Source: an uncultured Opitutales bacterium
GTDB lineage: Bacteria > Verrucomicrobiota > Verrucomicrobiia > Opitutales > Seribacteraceae
Direction of reading: 5' to 3'
Length of the DNA stretch: 64,000 nucleotides
NCBI GenBank assembly: GCA_943789375.1
Contig: CALSTX010000018.1
Coordinates: 1 to 64,000 of the forward strand
The notes beneath the pieces were generated by a model. That model was not told the DNA's origin, did not search any database, and saw nothing but the letters and a program-made list of their open reading frames with translations. Positions 38,435 through 47,692 of this stretch are shown one piece after another. Positions within the stretch are counted from its first letter, which is position 1. Every line of letters begins with the position of its first letter. Position numbers and translations under genes: made by a program.

Positions 38435-39920
38435 TTACAAAGAAGGAATTTCATTCAGAGTGTAATAAGCAACGGGGTGCAAAAGCGGTTGCTTGGTAGT
38501 GCTTCGATAAATGCCAGGCATTTTCAATTCATGAACATGTCCCTTGACCATGCCATCAATGGTCAGGCGTACACTTTTCCCACCCTCCCCAGGAGTGGCT
38601 TGGGTGATAACTGGAACCGTTCCGTCTACTTCAGGGCTCCCGTAACCCTTCTGATAAGACGTAAGTATAAGATTCTATAATGTAAGATTCTATATCCGCC
38701 AGGCTTGCCGGATCGGCCGCTTCAGTAAAAGTGAGCACGAAGCCATCTGGCTTTACTCTCATCTCATGAACTTCAAAGGGTACCTTGCCAGTCCAATTCA
38801 CCCGCTGTAAAGCAAAGCGTTTCTTTCCCCATGACCCCCACCCACGATTGGTCCCACCGGTCAGCATGCTTCCGTCTTTGGCAAAGCGTGCCACAATATT
38901 TCCCGAATCAAATCCTTCAAGGAAAGGAAAGACTGCGCCTTGATAATAGCCGTTCACTTTCTCAAGGAAAACTCGACTCACCTTGGAATGGGTCTGTTCC
39001 GAGACAAATAGTTGATTTTGGAATGGCCCAAATTTTCCTCCAGTCTCATCGCACTCTATACCGGCGGGCGAATTGCCAACTTTTCCATGGGGAAGGACAA
39101 CTGGAGGAGGAACCAAATTTGGAATCCTTTTTCTCTCGATTTCGATTCGACTGCCAGATACCGGCTCAGGTGGCTTAGGACCCAAAACATCGGTAAGGTC
39201 AAAATATTTATTTCCGGTTGGGTTTCCCTGAAACCCTCCTGGTCGTAAATGCTTCAGTGCGCTTGATCCGTTCCATAAACCTTGGTTGTCACAGTAAAAA
39301 ACTTCCCCTTCATGATTGAAGCCAATCCCTCCGGGGGAGCGAATCCCATAACCGGTAGGAATACATTCCCCTTCCGGAGTGACCCGCATGCACCAACCTC
39401 GAAAAGGGCTTTTATCATCTGCTCCCGCTGATCCTGTGAGGCAGAGAATAACCCAAATATCTCCATTTTTATCATGGCGGGTACCAAAGGCATATTCATG
39501 ATAATCCCCATTAATGCCCCAGTCATCCGCAACGGTTTCAAATATATCTGCCCGTCCATCCCCATCCTGATCCTTGATCCGCGTAACTTCAGGTCGCTGG
39601 GTCACATAAAGCCACCCATCCTTCCAGGCAATCCCCAACACTTCATGAAGCCCGCGGGCAAAGATTGTCCACTTAGGCTTTGGTTCATCACCAAATACCT
39701 CTTCCCCTACAAAAATATCACCGCGCCTCGAAGAAATTGCCACTTTGTTTCCAGGAAGAATATCGATTCCACTCACTTCAATGACTTCACCTTCAGGAAG
39801 TGTGAGGGTGGTGATGGGGTAATAATCTGACTCAACCGGTAATTCACCTGCGTGATCATCGGCCACTAGAATGGAAAAGCTACTGAGTATAAAACTGATT
39901 AAAAAGCGAAAGTTTCTCAT
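38435..39920 (-). pseudogene. Beta-propeller dehydrogenase-like protein with a 3' frameshift
   Basis: A signal peptide followed by a glucose/sorbosone-dehydrogenase-like propeller: GIDILPGNKVAISSRRGDIF, GLHEVLGIAWKDGWLYVTQR, KDQDGDGRADIFETV and YGIRSPGGIGFNHEGEVFY. The main frame ends at 38631 after 429 residues, but the conserved C-terminal sandwich continues in the next frame (SYQKGYGSPEVDGT to RSTTKQPLLHPVAYYTLNE) and stops at 38435. The shift lies near 38650 beside a short tandem duplication (TAAGATTCTATA twice, 38667-38693). The rebuilt product has about 494 residues and corresponds to the propeller half of the 16607-19255 protein. It starts 35 bases after the cupredoxin/PA14/DUF6797 gene and is probably co-transcribed with it. 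The loss affects only the last 70 residues, so the protein might still fold. Confidence 0.8.
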
Positions 39921-39955
39921 GACAAAAGATTAAAGGGTTATGAATGAAAACTCCA

Positions 39956-41548
39956 TTATTCCGCCCAGGAGTAAACGATTTCTAATTCGGATTTTTTACC
40001 CTTAAAATTAATGGGCACACGAAGGTCAGGACTGCTGGTGAGTACTCCCCCACCCTTGGCTGAAATGACAAGTTGATCTTTAGAAAAAGTCCCATTCTGT
40101 TGGGCAAAGCCTCCATGGCCCAGCCGGAGATACAAATTGAGAGGAGGATCATTACCGAAAAATTTAAGCACCCGCCTAATTTTGCCTACTTGTCCTTCTG
40201 AGAGAGGGGCAACAGGAATAAACCTGTCTGTAATCGAAACCCCATCGCGATTATAGTTAAAGGTGGGTCTTTGAAACTTATCCAAGACATATCCTTCAAA
40301 ACTTATCTCTTCCGTACGGTATTCAGGAACGGGCCACGGAGAATCTCCCGCAGCCAATGTGGTAAAGGCCAGGCCTTTAGGCAGGTGAATGACATCCTTT
40401 CCCGATGGCGGTTGAAATCCTAGACCTCGATTATTCCAATGCCGGCCTCCATCCATAAAGTCACCATGCCAGATCATCGCCAGCCTCATATTATTGGCAT
40501 CAAAGGCAAGATTGACTCTTTCGTCATAACCGACTCCAATGGCACGGGGGCCAGCCCCATCAATAAAATTTCGATAGATGATAGCTTCTCCTTTCTTTGG
40601 AGCAATAGGTATACTCTTTACTGCTCGACCACGCTTCGGCAAGTCCTTCGATAACGGTTTGTTTTTGAAACCGGGCCCGGACCAGGTTAGCTGAAGTTCT
40701 TCCTGCCCGCCCGCCTCGAAGTAACGGACTTCAATTTCGTGCTCTCCCTTTTCCAAGAAAACTGAGCCAGATTTAAACCCGCTGCCGTGCAGACCATCGT
40801 TGTCCACAACCATCTGTTCATCTATCAGCAACTGGGATCCATCATCCGAAGAAATGTTAAAGGTATAATTGCCGTCTTTTTTACATTGAATTTGGCCAGT
40901 AAATAAAAAACCAAAACGATCGGTCAACTCCACCCTTGTAATATCAATGAGTCCATTTGTTAAAAAACCTTCTTTCTTCGGCTTAAGCTCAGAAAAATCG
41001 GGTAGTTTTTTCCATTTGCCGTGATAAATTCTGTATTTCAGGTTCATAATCGGGATCACTTTTTTGGTAACACTCATCACGCCGTTCATTAGTGCGTAGT
41101 GACCTGGGAAAGTGCAGATGTATGGATAATCACCTTCAACTCCTGGCACTTTAAAATAAAAGGTTTTCTCATCACCTGGTGGCACCATTCCCGAACTCGC
41201 CAATATTCTTGGGTGACCCTTTGGTTCCCAATCCATTTTTACTCCTTTGTCCCCGAGTTTGTAAACAGCATCGATTACTTCCTCGCCTTTATCTCCCCCC
41301 TTCTTTTTACCGGGAGTGCAAAGAATCAAATTATGCGGTAAGGAATCTGGGTTTTTAAAAACCAATTTAATTCTTGAGTTAGGTTTTACACTAAAACTAT
41401 CCACATCATATTTCATTTGCGAAGCGAGGGTGCTGATTGTGATCACCCGGTCAACTTCCTTCAAGCCCTGCGGAGGAGATGCTAAAACCAGTGAATGGAC
41501 CACTAAGCTTAGTAAAACAGAAAGTCTTAAAACAGGTAAAAATTTCAT
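39956..41548 (-). CDS. Cupredoxin / PA14 / DUF6797-like secreted protein
   Basis: A 530-residue protein with a signal peptide (1-23) and three parts. Residues 30-165 are an auracyanin-like cupredoxin with copper ligands in LPHNLILCTPG and in YICTFPGHYALMNG (Cys, His, Met). Residues 170-300 are a PA14 carbohydrate-binding domain (FLFTGQIQCKKDGNYTFNIS, SSDDGSQLLIDEQMVVDNDG, GEHEIEVRYFEAGG). Residues 320-530 resemble the DUF6797 region of the protein at 16607-19255 (RLAMIWHGDFMDGGRHWNNRG; FNYNRDGVSITDRFIPV). The beta-propeller that follows DUF6797 in that protein is encoded here by the separate downstream gene. The pair probably forms a copper-coupled oxidoreductase (inference). An 11-base motif shared with the xylA upstream region lies 83 bases before the start. 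Confidence 0.82.
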   Translation of the reverse strand: MKFLPVLRLSVLLSLVVHSLVLASPPQGLKEVDRVITISTLASQMKYDVDSFSVKPNSRIKLVFKNPDSLPHNLILCTPGKKKGGDKGEEVIDAVYKLGDKGVKMDWEPKGHPRILASSGMVPPGDEKTFYFKVPGVEGDYPYICTFPGHYALMNGVMSVTKKVIPIMNLKYRIYHGKWKKLPDFSELKPKKEGFLTNGLIDITRVELTDRFGFLFTGQIQCKKDGNYTFNISSDDGSQLLIDEQMVVDNDGLHGSGFKSGSVFLEKGEHEIEVRYFEAGGQEELQLTWSGPGFKNKPLSKDLPKRGRAVKSIPIAPKKGEAIIYRNFIDGAGPRAIGVGYDERVNLAFDANNMRLAMIWHGDFMDGGRHWNNRGLGFQPPSGKDVIHLPKGLAFTTLAAGDSPWPVPEYRTEEISFEGYVLDKFQRPTFNYNRDGVSITDRFIPVAPLSEGQVGKIRRVLKFFGNDPPLNLYLRLGHGGFAQQNGTFSKDQLVISAKGGGVLTSSPDLRVPINFKGKKSELEIVYSWAE

Positions 41549-41934
41549 ATCTATTGGTCTTATTCAGGATGCCTGGGAGTTCATATTACTCACAAACACA
41601 CACTACCAAAAATACTCAAAAATAAACACGGCATTTTGCGTTTTTCTTATGCTCATATGCGACAACGGCAGAAAAGAAAGGGTACTGATTCAAAAGCTGG
41701 TGCACCCTTGGTCTCGGTCTTTGTGATTCCAGTATTTTAGCTCAGGGCGAGTGAGTTTCGGAATATTTCTCAAATCTTTGCTAAAATACACGGACAATAG
41801 ATAAAAAATATTTCTACTTACCCTGCATTCTCATTTCCTCCCCTTGATGAAAAGGATCGTAGTAGCCGAGATTAAGCTTGTCCCATAAAAAAATCTAGGC
41901 TCGGATGTTTGATCTGTTACAACCTTTCCATTGC
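41549..41934. other. Divergent intergenic region
   Basis: About 390 bases between divergent genes. It holds the operator-like motif at 41631-41641 and otherwise AT-rich sequence that must contain the promoters for both directions. I see no ORF, RNA gene or repeat that I can support. Confidence 0.5.
41631..41641. promoter_or_regulatory. Operator-like motif shared with the xylA upstream region
   Basis: GCATTTTGCGT, read ACGCAAAATGC toward the gene at 39956-41548, 83 bases upstream of its ATG. The identical 11-mer occurs at 50643-50653, 77 bases upstream of xylA. The core GCAnnnTGC is an inverted repeat. Confidence 0.45.
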
Positions 41935-42210
41935 ATGAAAACATTTTCCTCACTTTTGCCAATCCTGTGCCTTAGTGTATTCCAGTCTTTTGCCTTAATC
42001 GAAAACCCACAGGCCCAGTTCCACCTCAATCATGGTCAACGAAAAGGGGAACTCAAAATGATTCAGTCTGCTAAAGTCCGGGAATTTTACGACTTAAATG
42101 CCAACCCCGTCAAAGTAATCAACCTTGCTGCTCGAATGCCCCAGAAAATAGTCACACTTACAAGGGTGCGGGAAAAATGGAACCAAAAATGTAAGCCCCC
42201 ACCCCAGTAA
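41935..42210 (+). pseudogene. Internally deleted sulfatase: signal peptide joined to the C-terminal tail
   Basis: From the ATG at 41935 the frame encodes a clean signal peptide (MKTFSSLLPILCLSVFQSFA), then directly the end of a sulfatase: HLNHGQRKGELKMIQSAKVREFYDLNANPVKVINLAARMP. The string REFYDLNANPxxxxNLA is the familiar sulfatase C-terminal pattern (xELYDLxxDPxExxNLA). The catalytic domain of about 380 residues is absent and the frame across the junction is open. This is best read as an in-frame internal deletion of a sulfatase gene immediately upstream of an intact one (12-base gap). The 91-residue product would be exported but has no active site. Confidence 0.7.
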
Positions 42211-42222
42211 GGATTACCCTTT

Positions 42223-43710
42223 ATGCAGGCAAACCTACTTATTCTCATTTTACTGACTTACCTAAGTCTCTCCGCCTCCAAGCTACCCAACATTGTCATT
42301 CTCTACGCCGATGACATGGGGGTTGCGGATGTATCTTATGGGAATCCAAAGGCAAAAATCCAGACGCCACACCTCGATCGATTGGCTGCTCAGGGGATGA
42401 ACTTTACGGACGGGCACAGTTCCTCGGGTATCTGCACCCCCAGCCGCTTTGCTTTGTTAACTGGGCAACACCACTGGAGGCGGTTCCATGGGATTGTCAA
42501 TGCATTCGGCCAATCGGTTTTTAAGCCCGAGGATTTCACCATCCCCAAGATGCTAAAGCAAAAGGGGTACCGCACCGGTTGCTTTGGCAAGTGGCACCTT
42601 GGCTGGGACTTTGATGCCATCCGTAAACCTGGAACAAGAAAGGGAGACCCCAGGGCCGAGTCATACGATTGGTCCAAAAGATTTCCTGACGGTCCACTCG
42701 ATCATGGCTTTGATTATTACTTTGGGGACGGCACCATTAACTTCCCTCCCTATTGCTGGATCGAGGGTGACCGGTTTGTCACTATTCCCACTCAACCAGT
42801 TATAAAATCAAAACCTCTTGCAGGGGGAGGAACTTTCCGCCCAGGTCCGATGGCAGAAGGTTGGAACCCTTATGATGTTCTTCCGACTGTCACACAAAAG
42901 ACTGTCGAGTGGATTTCCAAACAAAAGAAGGACCAGCCCTTTTTTGCCTATCTCGCCTTTAATTCGCCTCACTACCCGATCGTCCCAAATAAAAAATTTC
43001 ATGGAAAATCAAAGGCCGGCTATTACGGTGACTTTGTTATCGAAACCGACACCATGGTGGGCCAGGTACTACAAGCACTCAAAACTCATGGTTTCGCCAA
43101 GAATACTCTGGTTATTTTCTCGGCTGACAACGGAGCGGAAAACCATGCCTTTGAAAGGTTACGGAAATTTGATCAATGGAGTTCAGGGAAATATCGCGGA
43201 GTCAAACGCGACCTTTTTGAAGGCGGACACCGTGTGCCCATGATCATAAGTTGGCCCGGCATCATCAAACCGGGATCGATCTCTCATGAAGTCGTCAACC
43301 AAGTGGACCTGGCCGCAACTTTTGCCAAAGCCATTGGCTACTCCCTGGGTAAAGATGAAGCCATAGACAGTTATAACCTGCTCCCTGTTCTCCAGGGAGA
43401 AAAATACAAAAGCCCTCTTCGCCATGCGACTGTCCAAAACACATCGCCCAAAAAATTTGCTCTTAGGCAGGGAGACTGGGTGATGATTAATACCCCTAGC
43501 GGAGCTGCGCAAAAAGAGGTTCCCTACTACCTCAAGCACTTAAAGATCAAACCTTTTGGGCATGAAACCAAGTGCCTTTTATTCAACTTAAAGGAAGACC
43601 CTGGGCAAAGAAAAAACCTCGCATCGGCATACCCTACAAAAGTTATAAAGATGAAGAATCAATTGCAAAAATACTTGGATGGGTATCCCTGTGCACCTAG
43701 AAATAACTAA
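42223..43710 (+). CDS. Secreted S1-family sulfatase
   Basis: A 495-residue secreted sulfatase in an intact frame. Signal peptide 1-19; metal site [20 protein letters not shown]; formylglycine segment [20 protein letters not shown] with canonical [51 protein letters not shown]; and the C-terminal [16 protein letters not shown]. Likely an exo- or endo-sulfatase on algal polysaccharide. Ten bases separate it from the beta-helix protein gene downstream, so they are probably co-transcribed, with the esterase-like gene further on, as a small polysaccharide-processing cluster. Confidence 0.9.
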   Translation: MQANLLILILLTYLSLSASKLPNIVILYADDMGVADVSYGNPKAKIQTPHLDRLAAQGMNFTDGHSSSGICTPSRFALLTGQHHWRRFHGIVNAFGQSVFKPEDFTIPKMLKQKGYRTGCFGKWHLGWDFDAIRKPGTRKGDPRAESYDWSKRFPDGPLDHGFDYYFGDGTINFPPYCWIEGDRFVTIPTQPVIKSKPLAGGGTFRPGPMAEGWNPYDVLPTVTQKTVEWISKQKKDQPFFAYLAFNSPHYPIVPNKKFHGKSKAGYYGDFVIETDTMVGQVLQALKTHGFAKNTLVIFSADNGAENHAFERLRKFDQWSSGKYRGVKRDLFEGGHRVPMIISWPGIIKPGSISHEVVNQVDLAATFAKAIGYSLGKDEAIDSYNLLPVLQGEKYKSPLRHATVQNTSPKKFALRQGDWVMINTPSGAAQKEVPYYLKHLKIKPFGHETKCLLFNLKEDPGQRKNLASAYPTKVIKMKNQLQKYLDGYPCAPRNN

Positions 43711-43720
43711 TTAACATTAG

Positions 43721-45769
43721 ATGCTGAAAATTGTAAGATATCTCCCCTGTGCTCGTTTCATGGTGTACAAAAAGTGGTACCTACTATGCCTTTGCCTCGC
43801 GATTTCCCCCACGCTCAATGCCCGTACCTTTTACATATCTCCCGGGGGAAATGATGCCAACAGAGGGAGTTTGGAGAAACCACTGCGTACAATTTCATCC
43901 GGTGCCAGAAGAGCTCGACCGGGAGACACTGTTTTTGTACTTGAGGGTACTTACCGGGAGCGTATCACCCCGGCCCGTGGAGGAGAGAAAGGGAAACCTG
44001 TCACCTATCTGGCCGAACCTGGAAAAAGAGTGATTGTCAAAGGTTCGGAGATTTGGAAGCCAGGCTGGAGAAAGGAAAAAAAAGGCATTTTTTCAGCTCG
44101 GCCACACCCAAGCCTTTTTACCGACCATAGCCCGGAATACCTCGACCACTACAATCCATTAAAGGTCCTGCTTGCATCAACTCCTTATGGTAGGAACGGG
44201 CTCCCAGAATACCAAAGAAAAAAGACAGGCGACAGGAATTTCCAATCGGTAAATAAGCAGATAAGTTACACATGCGGCCAAGTCTTCGTAGAGGGGAAAC
44301 CCTTCAAGCAGGTTCCCTTGGAGCCAGAACTCACCCCACAAACCTGGTGGTACCAGCCGGAAGACCAAAGGTTACATATACATTTCGGGCAACTAAACCC
44401 AGAGGCATTATGCATAGAAATCACCACCCGCCGACGCCTGTTTGCACCGGTTAACAGAGGGCTGGGGCATATTATTGTGGATGGTTTTATCTTTGAACAT
44501 TGCGGAAATCAATACCCGACTGATTTCTGGAAAGTTGATAAGTACGCCCAAAAAGGTGCAATTGGGCTGGAAGCGGGACACCACTGGGTCATCAGGAACA
44601 ATGTAATAAGGTATGCCAATACCTTTGCCATTGATTGTGGTCGGGTGGACCGGCACACCCCGACCCGATCCACATCTCATCACAACCGGATTGAGAAGAA
44701 CTACATCATTGACAATGGATCCGCGGGCATTCTCAGCTACGGATCCAGTAATCTTATCATTCAGGACAATGTCATCCTCCGCAATAACTCGTTGCACTTT
44801 TCAGGACCTAAACGATGGGAACATGCGGGGATTAAGTGTCACAACATGGTGAACGGACTCATTGTAAGAAATTATATTGCCGACAACCCGCACTCTCCAG
44901 GAGTGTGGCTGGACAATCAATTTCCAGATAGCGAGGTTCACCAAAACATCATTCATCATAATGGCACCCATGGCATTTTCCTGGAAATGAGTGACTATGA
45001 ATTCGATCGTCTTTTTGTCACCCAAAATATTATCTTTTCAAATGGAAAAAATGCGGTTTACATACATGACGCATCCGGGGCAACTTTTGCCAATAATCTG
45101 CTCGCCTGTGACCTCCATTTGGAAAGCGTGGGGAGAGCGATCCAGATCAAACAAGTATCACAAAGAACAAGGAGTCAAAACCACTCATTTTATAACAATT
45201 TGATCCTTGGTTCAGCCCCTACAGTCGAAGTCAATTATCCGGCTTTCCGAAGTGGGCCTCAGCGATTTGATTACAACCTCTATGGTGTGCCAGCAGACCA
45301 GGAAAATTTCATAATCAGTGCCTACAGTGATCAGCCCAGCCCGTGGACAGCCAAGGCTTTCAATGAACTCATTCGGAGGGATATCGGAGCCAGAGAGGAA
45401 ACCGCTTCTTTGGCCACCGGTAATAAATTGGTCGCATTGTCTCCCAAAGAGTGGGGTATTTTTTGGAAAAAACACCAAATATATAATGATCAAAACAGCA
45501 GATTCCTGCCCGAAATCAATTTGCTATACGATCGCAAATTGTTCCTTCTCACTCTCGAACTTTCCATTGATGCCCCCAAGATAAAAGCGGACGCAACCCA
45601 AGGTCAGATTGAGACAATTTTTGAACTCATGAAAGAAGACAGTCAATCCTTCCCCGCCGGCCCCCTTCAGCTTCCTTTGCTTGGCAAGCAAAGCTTTCGG
45701 GTATGGAACGGCTTACCTCCTTGTTCCAAAAATGAATTACCTTCCCGAGGTGGGGAATATCAAAAATAA
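43721..45769 (+). CDS. Right-handed beta-helix (pectate-lyase-like) secreted protein
   Basis: A 682-residue protein. The ATG at 43760 (MVYKKWYLLCLCLAISPTLNA) gives the cleaner signal peptide and may be the real start. The N-terminal RTFYISPGGNDANRGSLEKPLRTI is the typical opening of DUF1565/beta-helix lyase-like proteins. Between residues 250 and 480 there are repeated beta-helix coils rich in N-x-I and NNxI patterns (HWVIRNNVIRYANTFAIDCG, NRIEKNYIIDNGSAGILSYG, NLIIQDNVILRNNSL, VHQNIIHHNGTHGIFLE). This fold is used by polysaccharide lyases and by some hydrolases and epimerases; I see no motif that fixes the class. Placement directly after a sulfatase and before an esterase-like gene supports a carbohydrate-active role. 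Confidence 0.82.
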   Translation: MLKIVRYLPCARFMVYKKWYLLCLCLAISPTLNARTFYISPGGNDANRGSLEKPLRTISSGARRARPGDTVFVLEGTYRERITPARGGEKGKPVTYLAEPGKRVIVKGSEIWKPGWRKEKKGIFSARPHPSLFTDHSPEYLDHYNPLKVLLASTPYGRNGLPEYQRKKTGDRNFQSVNKQISYTCGQVFVEGKPFKQVPLEPELTPQTWWYQPEDQRLHIHFGQLNPEALCIEITTRRRLFAPVNRGLGHIIVDGFIFEHCGNQYPTDFWKVDKYAQKGAIGLEAGHHWVIRNNVIRYANTFAIDCGRVDRHTPTRSTSHHNRIEKNYIIDNGSAGILSYGSSNLIIQDNVILRNNSLHFSGPKRWEHAGIKCHNMVNGLIVRNYIADNPHSPGVWLDNQFPDSEVHQNIIHHNGTHGIFLEMSDYEFDRLFVTQNIIFSNGKNAVYIHDASGATFANNLLACDLHLESVGRAIQIKQVSQRTRSQNHSFYNNLILGSAPTVEVNYPAFRSGPQRFDYNLYGVPADQENFIISAYSDQPSPWTAKAFNELIRRDIGAREETASLATGNKLVALSPKEWGIFWKKHQIYNDQNSRFLPEINLLYDRKLFLLTLELSIDAPKIKADATQGQIETIFELMKEDSQSFPAGPLQLPLLGKQSFRVWNGLPPCSKNELPSRGGEYQK

Positions 45770-45780
45770 ATAGTCAATCA

Positions 45781-45796
45781 ACCTGAGATTTCAGGT
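45781..45796. promoter_or_regulatory. Short perfect inverted repeat upstream of the esterase-like gene
   Basis: ACCTGA-GATT-TCAGGT, six-base perfect arms with a four-base centre, 12 bases after the beta-helix stop and 56 bases before the next ATG. No T run follows directly, so an operator is as likely as a weak hairpin terminator. Confidence 0.35.
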
Positions 45797-45851
45797 CGAC
45801 TAGGAGTTAGGTAATTCATACAAAGCCTTTTTTTAAAATTTCATTCCATCT

Positions 45852-47669
45852 ATGATCAAAGTCATTCCCCTCCTCTTTCTATCCAGTTGCTGCCTCTTGG
45901 GCCAAGATACCTTTACTCCGATAAGTGATCCCGCCAAGCTCCCAAAATCCGCCCGAGTCCTTTGGGAAGCTTATGATGCACGGGCAGAGGCTCTGGAAGT
46001 AAAAGTGATAAAAGAATGGAAAACCGATGCTGTCACCACTCGCTACATCACCTACAAAGTCGGCCAATTTAAAGGTACAGACTCACGGGTAGCCGCTTAT
46101 TATTCCTTCCCCAATAAGCCGGGCAAGCACCCCGCGTTTGTTTGGACCCACGGTGGAGGCCAGCGAGCGGAACGAAGCCGAAGTATCCACTTTGCCCAAC
46201 AAGGCTTTGCCTGTGTGGATGTAAATTGGCTGGGTCGCCCCATGGAAAAAGACATCGATATAAATACTGACTGGGGCAAGATTGACCCCACCCAAGGACC
46301 CAGATTTTATGCCAAAGCCCTTCGCAGTGGATGGAAACAAAATCTTCAGCCTGATGAGTACACCATCGATCCCATTGCCAGCCCCCGTAATGCCAACTGG
46401 TTTCAGCTTACCCTGGCTGCCCGCCGGGCCATCACCTTCCTTGAACAACAGCCTGAAGTTCAAGCTGACCGTATCGGGTTTAGTGGTTTTTCTATGGGTG
46501 GGATGATTACCGCCCTTTCGTCTACGGATAAAAGACTTAAAGCAGTGGCCCCCTTTGTCGGAGGAAGCGGTTTTAAGCATATTGATTTCCCTGGCGGCAT
46601 CACCGGCAGTAGTTTAAGGCCCCACCTAAAAGACTTGGACATGTACATAAACACTATTGACCCCCAGGCCTACTGGCCCGATGTCCACTGCCCGGTTGCT
46701 TTTATTACCTCGTCCAATGACTTCCACTCCACCTTCGAACGGATTTATCGATCCATGCACTTATTGCCCCACAACCAATGGCGGGTCAGCTCCAATGTAC
46801 ACCATAACCATGGTCCCGGACCGGAACAATGGGCAGTGCTCACTCTGTGGTTTAAAAAATACCTTGCCGGTCAGGACATAAAAATCCCGGATACCCCACC
46901 CTCCACATTTTCCATTGAAAAAGAATGGGCCACTTTTTCTGTCCTCCCCAAGTCCGCGGAGTCCCTGGTGGATGTAGACATTTATTACAGCTATGATCCC
47001 AATTCCCGCACCCGTTTTTGGCAACAGGCCTCAGCCCAAAAAAGTGGAAAAAGTTGGGGCACCAAGATCAAGGTTTATCCCAAGCTTCCTCTTTATGTCT
47101 TTGCCCATTGCCGGTACCAACTGGACCAAGAAATAATCTTGCAAAAGGGGCACACCCAAACTTTTTCCATTACCTCAAAAGAAGCCATTTATGAACCTGA
47201 AGAAGTGGATCTTGAGGCATTCAAAAACCTGCCCAAAACTGGGCTGATCGATGATTTTTCAAAAGGGATATCACAATGGGCAAGCCGCAATGGGGATTCC
47301 ATCAGCACCTACAAATTCCAAAGCCCTCTACTCGATAGCTCCAACGAGAAAGTTCTTGCCTTAACCATCGACCCTCAGGGAAAGGCTCACACTCTGCGCT
47401 TGCGTACTGGTAGTGGATTCCTGAGTCGCGAAAACAATCAAGGTACCTTTCTTTACAATACCAAGGTCACCGGAAGCGGGCCTCAACAAATTTTGGTTAA
47501 AAGAACAGATTTTAAGGCAGAGAAAGAAAAGAAAGTAAAACTGGAGTGGTCGAAAATTGCCACTTTTTCAGTTACACTCATTGATAACCAAGAAAAGAAA
47601 ACCGTTCGTCTCTCAGAAACCGCATCCCATAAAATCCTTCAAAGAATTGAACTCATCGATCAGCCCTAA
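45852..47669 (+). CDS. Secreted alpha/beta hydrolase (acetyl-xylan-esterase/dienelactone-hydrolase-like)
   Basis: A 605-residue exported protein. The N-terminus has a hydrophobic segment ending in a lipobox-like LSSC, so it may be a lipoprotein. The hydrolase domain occupies about residues 70-350: HPAFVWTHGGGQRAER (oxyanion region), ADRIGFSGFSMGGMITALSS with the nucleophile Ser in G-F-S-M-G, CPVAFITSSNDFH with the likely acid Asp, and SNVHHNHGPG with the likely catalytic His. The C-terminal 250 residues are beta-rich and carry no recognised motif. Probably removes acyl groups from polysaccharide (inference from neighbours). The gene lies convergent to the transglutaminase-like gene, with 23 bases between the stops. 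Confidence 0.82.
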   Translation: MIKVIPLLFLSSCCLLGQDTFTPISDPAKLPKSARVLWEAYDARAEALEVKVIKEWKTDAVTTRYITYKVGQFKGTDSRVAAYYSFPNKPGKHPAFVWTHGGGQRAERSRSIHFAQQGFACVDVNWLGRPMEKDIDINTDWGKIDPTQGPRFYAKALRSGWKQNLQPDEYTIDPIASPRNANWFQLTLAARRAITFLEQQPEVQADRIGFSGFSMGGMITALSSTDKRLKAVAPFVGGSGFKHIDFPGGITGSSLRPHLKDLDMYINTIDPQAYWPDVHCPVAFITSSNDFHSTFERIYRSMHLLPHNQWRVSSNVHHNHGPGPEQWAVLTLWFKKYLAGQDIKIPDTPPSTFSIEKEWATFSVLPKSAESLVDVDIYYSYDPNSRTRFWQQASAQKSGKSWGTKIKVYPKLPLYVFAHCRYQLDQEIILQKGHTQTFSITSKEAIYEPEEVDLEAFKNLPKTGLIDDFSKGISQWASRNGDSISTYKFQSPLLDSSNEKVLALTIDPQGKAHTLRLRTGSGFLSRENNQGTFLYNTKVTGSGPQQILVKRTDFKAEKEKKVKLEWSKIATFSVTLIDNQEKKTVRLSETASHKILQRIELIDQP

Positions 47670-47692
47670 AACCTTTTCTCTTCCACTCCCTC

